Below, piece after piece: positions 44,045 through 51,974 of a stretch of DNA of 64,000 bases; positions within the stretch are counted from its first letter, which is position 1; every line of letters begins with the position of its first letter. The translations under genes and the position numbers were made by a program. The stretch is from Treponema sp. (GTDB taxonomy: Bacteria > Spirochaetota > Spirochaetia > Treponematales > Treponemataceae): assembly GCA_017449285.1 (NCBI GenBank), contig JAFSJX010000043.1:99514-163513 (forward strand), in the 5' to 3' direction. The notes under the pieces were generated by a model. The model was not told the DNA's origin. It did not search any database and worked only from the letters and a program-made list of their open reading frames with translations.

Positions 44045-45301
44045 CTACTTTGCCAGACACGCATCCAACTCGGCAGAAATCTTTTTCTTGTCCAGTTTCT
44101 GCCCAATGATGCAAAGTTTTATCATGCGGTCGCCAACCTTGTCGTCCCACTCAGCCTGAATCTGAGGGTTCGCGGCAAGGATTTTTTTCTGCTCAGACAT
44201 GGGCGCAGCGGCAACCCACTGACCTGAATACCCCGCCTGAATCTGCCGTCCGCTCGTCTCGAACACATAAGCCATTTCTTCTTCGTCGCTGAACCAAAGC
44301 AAGCCCTTACAGCGGATAATGCCGCGCGGCCATCGGTTGGCGTATTCGTCCAATTTCTGACGGTCAAAGGGCTTTCTGCGGTAGTAGATGAATGTGCCGA
44401 TTCCGTATTCGTCCTCGCTTTCGCCCTCATGCCGATGCTCGTGATGGTGGTGGTGATGCTCATCATGGTCGTGGTGATGATGGTGTTCGTCATGGTCATC
44501 TTCATCGTGATGATGGTGTCCGTGATGGTTATGCCCATCTTCATCGTGATGATGTCCGTGGTGTTCTTCCTCATCCTCGTCATCGTCTTCATCAACTTCG
44601 TCTTCCTCAAGATGCTTGCACCAGCCCGCGCTCGTATAGACCTGCTCAAAATCAAAACTTCCTGTCGCAAGCACATCACCCACTGGAACTTTGCCATGGT
44701 CAGTCTCAATGATTTTTACGCCGGGGTGGAGCGCGTCAATCACTTTGCGAACCTTTTTGAATTCGTCCTCGGTAACCAAATCTTTTTTGTTAATAACAAG
44801 CGTTGAGCAGAACTCAATCTGCTGCACAAGGAGCGATTCAATGTCTTCCTCGCCGATTGCCTGTTTGTTCAGCAACTTGTCGCCGCCCGCAAATTCGTCT
44901 ACAAGGCGCGCCGCATCGACTACGCCGACCACATTGTCCAGTTTGCCGTTGGAAATGGTTTCCAGTTCCTGCGCAATCGGCATCGGCTCGCATACGCCCG
45001 AAGCCTCAATCATAATGTAATCGAATTTGCCCGTCTTAATCAGATTTTCGATGTTTTTGGAAAGTTCCGTTTTGAGCGTGCAGCAGATACAGCCGTTGGT
45101 GAGCGGCACAATGCTTGACGTGTCGGTAATTTTCGCGCCATTTGCAATCAGTTTTTCGTCCACATTCACTTCGCCAATGTCATTTACGATGACCGCAACC
45201 TTGTAGCCCTGCTGATTGTTCAGAACTTGATTCAAAAGCGTGGTCTTTCCCGCGCCCAAATATCCGCACAACAGCGTCATGGGAGTCAGTTTTTTTGCCA
45301 T
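44045..45301 (-). CDS. COG0523 (CobW/ZNG1-type) GTPase metallochaperone with His-rich loop
   Basis: A 418-residue P-loop GTPase that hands metal to client enzymes. G1 is GYLGAGKT, the metal motif CICC lies at about 70-73 (NGCICCTL), and VNKKDL serves as the guanine-specificity motif (INKKDL). A linker of some 70 residues is packed with His, Asp and Glu, a likely zinc/nickel/cobalt store, followed by the CobW C-terminal domain (PFDRQKLDEYANRWPRGIIR). The second ATG (45301) is used, since AGAGGT is 7 nt from it but only 1-2 nt from the first. It is divergent from ybaK. A zinc role is inferred from the loop. Confidence 0.93.
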   Translation of the reverse strand: MAKKLTPMTLLCGYLGAGKTTLLNQVLNNQQGYKVAVIVNDIGEVNVDEKLIANGAKITDTSSIVPLTNGCICCTLKTELSKNIENLIKTGKFDYIMIEASGVCEPMPIAQELETISNGKLDNVVGVVDAARLVDEFAGGDKLLNKQAIGEEDIESLLVQQIEFCSTLVINKKDLVTEDEFKKVRKVIDALHPGVKIIETDHGKVPVGDVLATGSFDFEQVYTSAGWCKHLEEDEVDEDDDEDEEEHHGHHHDEDGHNHHGHHHHDEDDHDEHHHHHDHDEHHHHHHEHRHEGESEDEYGIGTFIYYRRKPFDRQKLDEYANRWPRGIIRCKGLLWFSDEEEMAYVFETSGRQIQAGYSGQWVAAAPMSEQKKILAANPQIQAEWDDKVGDRMIKLCIIGQKLDKKKISAELDACLAK

Positions 45302-45350
45302 ATTCATTACCTCTAACTCTTATAATATAGTAAAAAATCGAAAAATCGGC

Positions 45351-45356
45351 TATACT
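45351..45356 (+). promoter_or_regulatory. -10 TATACT of ybaK
   Basis: TATACT ends 6 nt before the ATG at 45363, with no ribosome binding site, indicating a leaderless or nearly leaderless message. Confidence 0.45.
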
Positions 45357-45362
45357 TTCTGC

Positions 45363-45848
45363 ATGAAAAAGACAAACGCAATGCGCATTTTGGACGGGCT
45401 GAAGATTCAGTACGAGACATTTTCGTATGATGATGACGGCGAACATAAACTGGAGCATGGCGCAGCGGCTCTGACGGCACAAAAACTAGGCATCGACCCC
45501 GCCGCCGTTTACAAAACAATCGTCATGCGCACAGAAAAAAAAGAAGTCGTCGTGTTCTGCCAAAGCGCGCTGCACGAAATAAACCTCAAAAAAGCGCGGA
45601 CTGCGGCTGGCGCAAAGGAAGTGTCTCCCGTTAAGCAGGACGAATTGCTTTCGCTCACTGGCTATGTACGTGGCGGATGCAGTCCTTTGGGAATGAAGCG
45701 AAAATTCCGCACATTCATTGACCAAAGCGCGCTTACCCACGAAAAAGTGTACGTCAGCGCAGGACTTCGTGGCGAGCAGATTGCCCTTGCCCCGGCAGAT
45801 TTAGTGCGCGCGACCGATGCGGAAACGGTTGATTTGGTGCTGGAGTAA
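45363..45848 (+). CDS. ybaK: Cys-tRNA(Pro)/Cys-tRNA(Cys) deacylase YbaK
   Basis: A 161-residue editing enzyme of the YbaK/ProX superfamily that hydrolyses mischarged Cys-tRNA(Pro). The family pattern is clear: GIDPAAVYKTIVMR with the conserved Lys, FCQSALHEINLKKA, and GYVRGGCSPLGMKRK followed by the C-terminal SAGLRGEQIALAPADLV. The ATG at 45363 is used because a -10 box lies 6 nt upstream and a longer frame to 45240 is antisense to the GTPase gene. Confidence 0.95.
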   Translation: MKKTNAMRILDGLKIQYETFSYDDDGEHKLEHGAAALTAQKLGIDPAAVYKTIVMRTEKKEVVVFCQSALHEINLKKARTAAGAKEVSPVKQDELLSLTGYVRGGCSPLGMKRKFRTFIDQSALTHEKVYVSAGLRGEQIALAPADLVRATDAETVDLVLE

Positions 45849-45900
45849 GGGTATACTATAAGCACCGCTTTTTGCGGAATCGTATATTCAGGAGAAAAAC

Positions 45901-46152
45901 ATGATTCTTTCTATCGTATTAACCATTTTAATTGGTGCCCTGGTCGGCTGGCTTGCGGGATTACTGATGAAAAGCAAGCATGGGTTCTGGATGAACTGTC
46001 TGCTCGGTATTGTGGGTTCATTTATTGGCTGGGGCATTGCAAGTGCGCTGGGATTCGGTGCGACAAACTTGATTGCCACGATTTTAGTTGACATCGGCGG
46101 AACGTGTCTATTGATTGCAATCGTCCGTGCGATTTTGGGAAAGAAATTCTAA
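45901..46152 (+). CDS. GlsB/YeaQ/YmgE-family small membrane protein
   Basis: An 83-residue protein of three hydrophobic helices with the Gly-rich pattern of the transglycosylase-associated (GlsB/YeaQ/YmgE) family: IGALVGWLAGLLMK, GIVGSFIGWGIAS and a final helix. Members are stress-induced inner-membrane proteins of unclear function. AGGAG stands 7 nt before the ATG, and TATACT (45851-45856) lies in the short gap after ybaK, so it has its own promoter. Confidence 0.88.
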   Translation: MILSIVLTILIGALVGWLAGLLMKSKHGFWMNCLLGIVGSFIGWGIASALGFGATNLIATILVDIGGTCLLIAIVRAILGKKF

Positions 46153-46167
46153 GCAAGATTCCCAAAA
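46133..46167. other. 9-bp inverted repeat spanning the GlsB-like stop
   Basis: TTTTGGGAA (46133-46141) and TTCCCAAAA (46159-46167) with a 17-nt loop holding the stop codon. It sits between convergent genes and may help end transcription or protect the mRNA end; no T-run is present. Confidence 0.4.
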
Positions 46168-46196
46168 ACTGACAGAACCAACTGTCCTAAAATCCG

Positions 46197-47168
46197 TTAT
46201 TTCTCTCCGATTACATTCCGCATCTGTCCGTTCAAATCGCGCTCAATGCGGATGTTGGTAAAGTCTGCCTCTGCAAAAAGTTCCGCAGTGGTTTGGGCAT
46301 TGTATTCGCCAGTTTCCATAAGAAGAACACCGCCCTGAACAAGATGTGAATATGCCTCTGGAACAAGCCGCCTGATAAGAGAAAGTCCGTCCTCCGTACC
46401 GCTCCAATCGCCATCTTTGGTAACATCGCCGTCCAATGCCAAAAGCGGCTCATTTCGTCCGTCTTTCAGTAATGCCTTGGCTTCCGTATGCGGCACATAC
46501 GGCGGATTCGTCACAATGATGTCAAACTGCGCCGAAACACGCTCAAACAGATTTGATTGCGCAGATTGAATAGTCGAAATCTCTGGCAACAAGCGTTCCG
46601 CATTTTTCCGCGCTACGTCCAATGCTTCTGCGCTGATGTCTACGAGCGTAAGGGAAATGTCGGTCATCGCAGACCTCAATTCACCCGCCAACGTTTTTAA
46701 AATCGAAAGTCCTACACAGCCACTTCCCGTACACATATCGCAAATGGAAATGGTTTTGCGGTTGTGGCAGGGCAATGTATTTCCAGCCCGCCAGTCGGGC
46801 AGACACTCAAAATCATTTGCGCAAGACACTTCCGCCAGTTTTTCGCGTACGGCAACAAGTGCCTGCTCCACCAAAAGTTCCGTGTCCGGCTTGGGAATCA
46901 GTACGGCGGGCGTGACAAAAAAATCGTAGCCGAAGAATTCTTTTGTTCCCGTAATGTACGCAATCGGGAAACCTGTCGCCCGCAGGTCAAGGGCATCGTT
47001 CACTGCGTCGATTTGTTCCGCAGTCAGCACATCGTTCCGCCGCAAAAGAAGATGCGTTTTGTCGCAGTTCAGTACCCATTGCAGAATGCAGTCCGCGTCC
47101 AACTGCGGAGTTGGACTTGTTGAGGAAAGTTTTGCAGACAGATTTTTTTTTGCCTCGGAAACGGTCAT
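46197..47168 (-). CDS. prmC: Peptide chain release factor methyltransferase PrmC
   Basis: PrmC methylates the GGQ glutamine of RF1 and RF2. The catalytic motif NPPYVP and the SAM-binding CDMCTGSGCVGLSI are present, as is the N-terminal five-helix domain (AEQIDAVNDALDLRATGFPIAYITGTKEFFG with the FYG-type motif). From ATG 47168 it has 323 residues; the ATG at 47186 is possible but lacks a site, while AGGA stands 9 nt before 47168. RF1 (prfA) often precedes prmC but is not nearby. Confidence 0.94.
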   Translation of the reverse strand: MTVSEAKKNLSAKLSSTSPTPQLDADCILQWVLNCDKTHLLLRRNDVLTAEQIDAVNDALDLRATGFPIAYITGTKEFFGYDFFVTPAVLIPKPDTELLVEQALVAVREKLAEVSCANDFECLPDWRAGNTLPCHNRKTISICDMCTGSGCVGLSILKTLAGELRSAMTDISLTLVDISAEALDVARKNAERLLPEISTIQSAQSNLFERVSAQFDIIVTNPPYVPHTEAKALLKDGRNEPLLALDGDVTKDGDWSGTEDGLSLIRRLVPEAYSHLVQGGVLLMETGEYNAQTTAELFAEADFTNIRIERDLNGQMRNVIGEK

Positions 47169-47255
47169 CAGCAGGAATCCTATCATTCTGGATTAGTTCA
47201 TTGCCATCGAAATTTCGCTGTCAAAAGAATTGAGCCGAGGAACGGTAAAAGCAAC

Positions 47256-48749
47256 CTACTTTTTTACTGGAACACCGCACCCAACATGCTCTTCTTCCCA
47301 CGCCTGTGCCAGCCGCAGAATCTTTGTCTCGCTGAACATTGCGCCCGCAAACTGGATTCCGATAGGTAAGCCCTCTTTGTTGCGGCCCGCAGGAACAGAA
47401 AGTGACGGAATACGAGCCAAGTTTACGAACGTGGTAAACAAATCGCTTAGGTACATGGCAAGCGGGTCGTCGTATTTTTCGCCGAGTTTAAATGCAGGTG
47501 TCGGACAGGTTGGGCAGAGAATCAAATCGTATTTCTCAAAGAGCGCGGCAACTTCTCGCTGGATGCGGGCGCGGACGCTCATGCCTTTCTTGTAGGTGTC
47601 GCCAGAGAACTGCTCTGAAAGTACGTAGTTTCCGATGATGATGCGGCGTTTTACTTCTGGGCCAAAGCCTGCGCTTCTTGTGTCCACATAGAGTTGGTCG
47701 TAGCCCGCGCCGTTGTCCACGCGGTGTCCGTAGCGGATGCCGTCAAAGCGGCTCAAATTGCTTGCCGCCTCGGAAAGCGCGATAACGTAATAGGAAGCGA
47801 TTGATGCGTCCAAAATCGGAAGGTCAACCACGTCAATTTTCGCGCCTTTTTTTGCAAACCACGCTTTTGTCTCATCGAACACTTTTTTTACGTCCGCGTC
47901 CAAGCCTTTTGCTTCCTCAAACTGCTTGGGAACGGCGATTTTGAGCGAAGAGAAATCTTTGTAGGCAGCAAGGTCTGTGAGCTTGTCGCTGTCGGGCAAA
48001 TCCGCGCTCGTGTCGTCGTAAAAGTCAATGCCTGACATGAGCGAAAGCGGCGTGGCGATGTCCTGCGGCGTGTGACCGAGAATGCCCACCTGGTCAAGCG
48101 ACGAGCCGTATGCGACAACGCCCCAGCGGGAAAGAACGCCGTAAGTCGGTTTGAGACCGTAGATGCCGCAGTAACTGGCTGGCAAGCGCACCGAGCCGCC
48201 CGTTTCCGTTCCCAAGCCGAAAAGTGCCTGATTTGCGGCAACGGCTGCGGTTGAGCCGCCGGATGAGCCTCCCGAAACATAGTCGCGGTTCATCGGGTTG
48301 CGCGTAGGCCCGTAGATTGAATATTCGGTGGAAGAGCCCATCGCAAATTCGTCCTGATTGCAGCGTCCAAGAGGAATCGCGCCTTTCTCAACGAGGCGAC
48401 CGATGACGGTCGCATTGTAGGGCGCAACGTAGCCTTCAAGGATTTTGCTGGAACACGTAAGCCTGTGCCCCTTGCAGGAAATGTTGTCCTTGTTTGCGAA
48501 CGGAACGCCAAGGAGCGGCTTTTCGGCAAAGAGTTTTTCGATTGAGCCGTCTGCACGCGCCGCAGAAATCTGTTCGTCCGCCGCCTTTGCCAGTTCAAGC
48601 GCATCATCGTAAATCTCAAGGAAGGCATTGAGCGGTTTTTCTGATTTCTGGTCGGCGGTAAACGTGTCGATTGAAGCCTGCACCAGTTTTTCGCTTGTCG
48701 TCTCGCCGCTCTTCAACGCGGCAACTGTTTCTTTTATCGTATAGTACAT
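47256..48749 (-). CDS. gatA: Aspartyl/glutamyl-tRNA amidotransferase subunit A
   Basis: GatA supplies ammonia for converting Glu-tRNA(Gln) or Asp-tRNA(Asn) to the amidated form. The amidase-signature is clear: the Lys of GVPFANKDN, the Ser-rich GGSSGGSTAAVAA and GTETGGSVRLPASYCG. The protein has 497 residues from ATG 48749; a GTG 12 nt upstream is the alternative. gatC lies upstream on the same strand with a repeat-filled 180-nt gap, and gatB is not in the window. Confidence 0.96.
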   Translation of the reverse strand: MYYTIKETVAALKSGETTSEKLVQASIDTFTADQKSEKPLNAFLEIYDDALELAKAADEQISAARADGSIEKLFAEKPLLGVPFANKDNISCKGHRLTCSSKILEGYVAPYNATVIGRLVEKGAIPLGRCNQDEFAMGSSTEYSIYGPTRNPMNRDYVSGGSSGGSTAAVAANQALFGLGTETGGSVRLPASYCGIYGLKPTYGVLSRWGVVAYGSSLDQVGILGHTPQDIATPLSLMSGIDFYDDTSADLPDSDKLTDLAAYKDFSSLKIAVPKQFEEAKGLDADVKKVFDETKAWFAKKGAKIDVVDLPILDASIASYYVIALSEAASNLSRFDGIRYGHRVDNGAGYDQLYVDTRSAGFGPEVKRRIIIGNYVLSEQFSGDTYKKGMSVRARIQREVAALFEKYDLILCPTCPTPAFKLGEKYDDPLAMYLSDLFTTFVNLARIPSLSVPAGRNKEGLPIGIQFAGAMFSETKILRLAQAWEEEHVGCGVPVKK

Positions 48750-48804
48750 AATGTTTCTCACTTCTATTCGCTGATTGAACCTGTCGAAATCAGCAGTTTT
48801 TATA

Positions 48805-48830
48805 GGTGGTTTCGACTATGCTCAACCACC
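48805..48830. repeat. GGTGGTT...AACCACC palindrome
   Basis: GGTGGTT (48805-48811) and AACCACC (48824-48830) enclose TCGACTATGCTC. It resembles the common bacterial repeat with the TTTCGACAGGCTC core, another form of which may be embedded at 23087-23101 in the 2H-Vsr gene. Confidence 0.5.
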
Positions 48831-48847
48831 ACAATGCGTTAGGCTAT

Positions 48848-48926
48848 GGAGCCCCGAAGTACCGCGCATGCGGTATGAGCGTGAGCGAAGGGCGAAACAG
48901 CCGACCCGCGACAGCGGGTAACGCCC
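48848..48926 (+). repeat. Interspersed repeat, CCCCGAAGTACCG family
   Basis: A GC-rich hairpin-forming block starting GGAGCCCCGAAGTACCG and ending CAGCGGGTAACGCCC. It shares its core with 22281-22382 and its end with the reverse of 37017 and 63147. It reaches the gatC stop codon. Confidence 0.6.
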
Positions 48927-49235
48927 CTATGCTCCCTCTCCAAGCACTTTTGGTACCTGAAAATAGCCGTCCATGAACTTGTCGGTCACTTTCTTGACAT
49001 CGGGAATGTCCAGACCCGGAACTATCGTGTCCTCACGCAGGGCTTCTGCCTTTGTTGAAGGGTATGCGTCGTAAGGATTTTCGCTGTCGTCGTATTTTGA
49101 AAGGATGTCGAAATAGCCGACAATCTCATCGACCTGTTTTTTGAGCGTTGCCATGTCGGTGCTTTCGGGTGACAGGCGTGAAAGATACAACAGATTTTCA
49201 AGTGTTGTCGCGTCAACGGTTTTATGTGTAGCCAT
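48927..49235 (-). CDS. gatC: Aspartyl/glutamyl-tRNA amidotransferase subunit C
   Basis: A 102-residue GatC, the small subunit that holds GatA and GatB together. The N-terminal helix TTLENLLYLSRLSPESTD and the LREDTIVPGLD segment near the C-terminus match the family, followed by FQVPKVLGEGA. The ATG at 49235 is chosen because it opens with MATHKTVDA in a family-like position; the upstream codons to 49301 run into the repeat element at 49288. It probably forms an operon with gatA in spite of the repeats between them. Confidence 0.9.
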   Translation of the reverse strand: MATHKTVDATTLENLLYLSRLSPESTDMATLKKQVDEIVGYFDILSKYDDSENPYDAYPSTKAEALREDTIVPGLDIPDVKKVTDKFMDGYFQVPKVLGEGA

Positions 49236-49287
49236 ACGGATATTATAGCGAATTACGGGAACTTGGGGAATAGTTATATGCCAGCAC

Positions 49288-49354
49288 AAAAGGGAAAGCA
49301 CAACCTTTTCAAAAAGGTTTTTCTTTCCCTTTCAATCCTTTTCTTTTCCAAAAT
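49288..49354 (+). repeat. Nested-hairpin repeat, copy B
   Basis: Outer stem AAAGGGAAAG/CTTTCCCTTT (10 bp), inner stem AACCTTTT/AAAAGGTT, and tail CCTTTTCTTTTCCAAA. It follows the stop of the minus-strand gene at 49356 but lies in the opposite orientation to that gene. Confidence 0.65.
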
Positions 49355-49355
49355 G

Positions 49356-50102
49356 TTATGCGGCGGGTTTCTGAGCAGGTTTGTCCTCTTTTGGAGCGGG
49401 CAACTGCTGTACGTTAGCGGCTTCGAGCAATTTCTTGTCGCGCTTTTCGCAGAATGAGCAGAGGCTTTCTTTTCCTGCCGCAGTGGCTTCGTCAATTGAA
49501 CCGGCAACCAGTTCCGTTGAGCGGCTCAAAGATGAGCAGTCATTGTGCGTGTGGAATTTCTTTCCGTGGGCAGTCCAGTACACGTTGTTCAAACCTGCCG
49601 CTTCCATCTGTTCTGCAGAAACGGGATTAAAGTCGTAACTTGCAACGCCCGCAATCAAGAGGGCTGCAACTGCCGCAATCGTACCAAATTTTTTGGTCTT
49701 CGCGTCAGCCTTCTCGTCTTTCAAAAGCAGTATGACAAACGGAATGAATGCAATCGCGCATACGATAACGCCCATGTTGTTCCACAGCCAGAACAATGCC
49801 TTGTTGCTTTCTGACATCGGGTTGATGTGGTTCGCCTTTTTCCACAATTGCGCGCCGATGATAACACAAATCAAATCCAGCACAAGGAAGATGATTCCGC
49901 CATACAAAGGCTCAAGGTTGCTGAAAATCGGAAGAATCAGTTTTTCAGTAATCACCATCAACGCCAGCACTTCAAACACAATCGCGGCAACCCATAGAAC
50001 CACCGCACCAACACGCAGTCCGACCGTAGACTGACCGCTTTTAATCGCCGCGCCTTTCAGGGTTTTGCCCGTAGACGCAGACACAATTTTCTTTTCTGCC
50101 AT
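49356..50102 (-). CDS. Four-helix membrane protein with C-terminal metal-site domain
   Basis: A 248-residue membrane protein: four hydrophobic helices (about 25-52, 62-84, 103-127, 140-153) and then a soluble tail. The tail reads VYWTAHGKKFHTHNDCSSL...LCSFCEK, with His-x-x-x-Cys and a later CxxC, the pattern of small treble-clef or Ada-like metal sites that follow membrane anchors in many lipoproteins and nucleases. The last 20 residues are Pro/Lys/Ala-rich. Its stop is 2 nt from repeat copy B. Function unknown. Confidence 0.8.
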   Translation of the reverse strand: MAEKKIVSASTGKTLKGAAIKSGQSTVGLRVGAVVLWVAAIVFEVLALMVITEKLILPIFSNLEPLYGGIIFLVLDLICVIIGAQLWKKANHINPMSESNKALFWLWNNMGVIVCAIAFIPFVILLLKDEKADAKTKKFGTIAAVAALLIAGVASYDFNPVSAEQMEAAGLNNVYWTAHGKKFHTHNDCSSLSRSTELVAGSIDEATAAGKESLCSFCEKRDKKLLEAANVQQLPAPKEDKPAQKPAA

Positions 50103-50208
50103 TACATAGCTCCTCTAAAAAAGATAGGTAAATTTTACATCATATTTACAGTTTTCGCAACGAAAAAAAACACGAAAAAAAAATGCTATGAATTCTGAAA
50201 AACTATGC

Positions 50209-50214
50209 TATAAT
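50209..50214 (+). promoter_or_regulatory. Extended -10 TATAAT of the EAL gene
   Basis: TGC followed by TATAAT, 8 nt before the ATG at 50223. No ribosome binding site is present. Confidence 0.45.
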
Positions 50215-50222
50215 AAAGTGAT

Positions 50223-51974
50223 ATGCCCAATCAGAATCTGGTATCACGGACACAGTTGGAAGAAGTTGTCGCGCATCTGAATGAATGTACGGACGCATAC
50301 ATATTCATTTACGACCTAAAGGCGGACACATACACAATTTCTCCCTATGTGCTAAAAAATTTCGCATTTCCCTCATCGGCGTTCAACAATGCCCGCCAGA
50401 CAATTCTGGATGTCGTCTATCCTGATGACCGTCCGTTGCTTTCTGCCGACCTAGATTTGATTCGCGCGGGCAGCAAAGACACGCACAATCTGGAATACCG
50501 CTGGGTCAACAAAAACGGAAAGCCAGTCTGGATTAGTTGCCGCGGAAAAATGTTCTGGACGCTCACCGAAGAACTTTTGGTCGGGCGGGTTACGGTTATT
50601 GACGAGCATGATAAAGTCGATTTGTTGACGAATCTTCCGATGGAAACAACAATGCGCATGGATTTTGGCTTGGAATGGGCAAAAAGACGCAAAGTTTCCG
50701 GATTCCTGTTTAAAATTGACATTGACAATCTTGGCTCAATCAACGAGCAGTACGGAATGAAAACAGGCGACCGGGTTATCGGGCTGCTTTCAAAATGTTG
50801 CATAAAGGCATGCAAAGGACTTGCCCACGTATACAAATTGAATGGCGATGAACTTCTCTGCATGAATCTGACTGGGAAAAATGCGACGGATGCACAGAAA
50901 CTGTACCAACGGCTAAAGCGGTATATCTCCGAAATCGAGCAGCAAACTGAATACGAAGTGGTTTTCACCGTTTCAGCAGGGGCAGTGGCATTCTTTAACG
51001 ATTCTTCTCAGTTAGACGATTTGTTCAAAAAACTGAATTACACGCTGGTTGAGGCAAAACGCAAAGGACGCAATAACCTGACCATGTACAATGCGGTTGA
51101 TTACACAAAGCATCTGCGGAGCATTGAACTTCAGGAAAAACTGCGCGAATCCATCAAGAATAATTTCCGTGGCTTTGAGTTGTATTTTCAGCCTGTCGTA
51201 AACGCAAAGCAATTGTATCTGGATGATGCCAAAACGGTGTTCAACGTGATTGGTTCGGAAGCCCTGTTGCGCTGGGCTTGCCCGGAATTGGGGCGGCTTT
51301 CCCCCGATGATTTTGTGCCGATTCTGGAAAAAAGCGGTCTGATTATTCCTGTAGGACGATGGATTATGCTGACCGCCTTTAACCAATGCCGCGAATGGAA
51401 CCGGCTGTACAAGGAATTCCGAATGAGCGTAAATCTTTCATATATTCAAGTGCAGAAAAGTGATGTGCTTACGGACGTGCAGATTGCGCTGGAAAAATCA
51501 AACGTGAACCCACATAATATCACGCTGGAACTGACAGAGAGCGGCTACATGGACAGCGGAAACGAATTACAGAATCTGCTGGTCGAATTCAAAAAGATGA
51601 ACCTGAACATTGACATTGACGATTTTGGCACGGGGTATTCAAATCTGCGGTACTTACAGCATCTTCATGCGAACACGCTCAAACTGGATTATTCTTTTGT
51701 GCATAAGGCGACAAACGGAGATGAAGGCGACAGAAAAGTCATCAAGCATATCACGCAGATGGCTCACGAACTAGGCATGACCGTCTGCATGGAAGGCATT
51801 GAAACTCACGATGACATTGCCAAACTAGCACCATTTGAGCCGGACAAATTTCAGGGATTCTATTTCGGTCGCCCGGTAAGCGCAGTGCAGTTCAGGGAAC
51901 ATTACCTGCATACCGATGCTGAACGAGAAATTATGGCGCAAAAAAAACAGCAATCATTAGATGTAGTGCTTTAA
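50223..51974 (+). CDS. PAS-degenerate GGDEF-EAL cyclic-di-GMP phosphodiesterase
   Basis: A 583-residue signalling protein. A PAS-like fold covers about 20-125 (DLKADTYTISPYVL, VYPDDRPLL, EYRWVNKNGKPVWI). A GGDEF-type domain at about 130-290 has LNGDE at 206-210 in place of GGDEF, so cyclase activity is unlikely. The EAL domain (about 300-560) keeps EALLRW, ELTES, DDFGTGYSN, LKLDYSFV and the MEGIE motif, so it should hydrolyse cyclic-di-GMP. No membrane helix is present, so it is cytoplasmic. Its end overlaps the convergent transporter gene by 18 nt. Confidence 0.92.
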   Translation: MPNQNLVSRTQLEEVVAHLNECTDAYIFIYDLKADTYTISPYVLKNFAFPSSAFNNARQTILDVVYPDDRPLLSADLDLIRAGSKDTHNLEYRWVNKNGKPVWISCRGKMFWTLTEELLVGRVTVIDEHDKVDLLTNLPMETTMRMDFGLEWAKRRKVSGFLFKIDIDNLGSINEQYGMKTGDRVIGLLSKCCIKACKGLAHVYKLNGDELLCMNLTGKNATDAQKLYQRLKRYISEIEQQTEYEVVFTVSAGAVAFFNDSSQLDDLFKKLNYTLVEAKRKGRNNLTMYNAVDYTKHLRSIELQEKLRESIKNNFRGFELYFQPVVNAKQLYLDDAKTVFNVIGSEALLRWACPELGRLSPDDFVPILEKSGLIIPVGRWIMLTAFNQCREWNRLYKEFRMSVNLSYIQVQKSDVLTDVQIALEKSNVNPHNITLELTESGYMDSGNELQNLLVEFKKMNLNIDIDDFGTGYSNLRYLQHLHANTLKLDYSFVHKATNGDEGDRKVIKHITQMAHELGMTVCMEGIETHDDIAKLAPFEPDKFQGFYFGRPVSAVQFREHYLHTDAEREIMAQKKQQSLDVVL

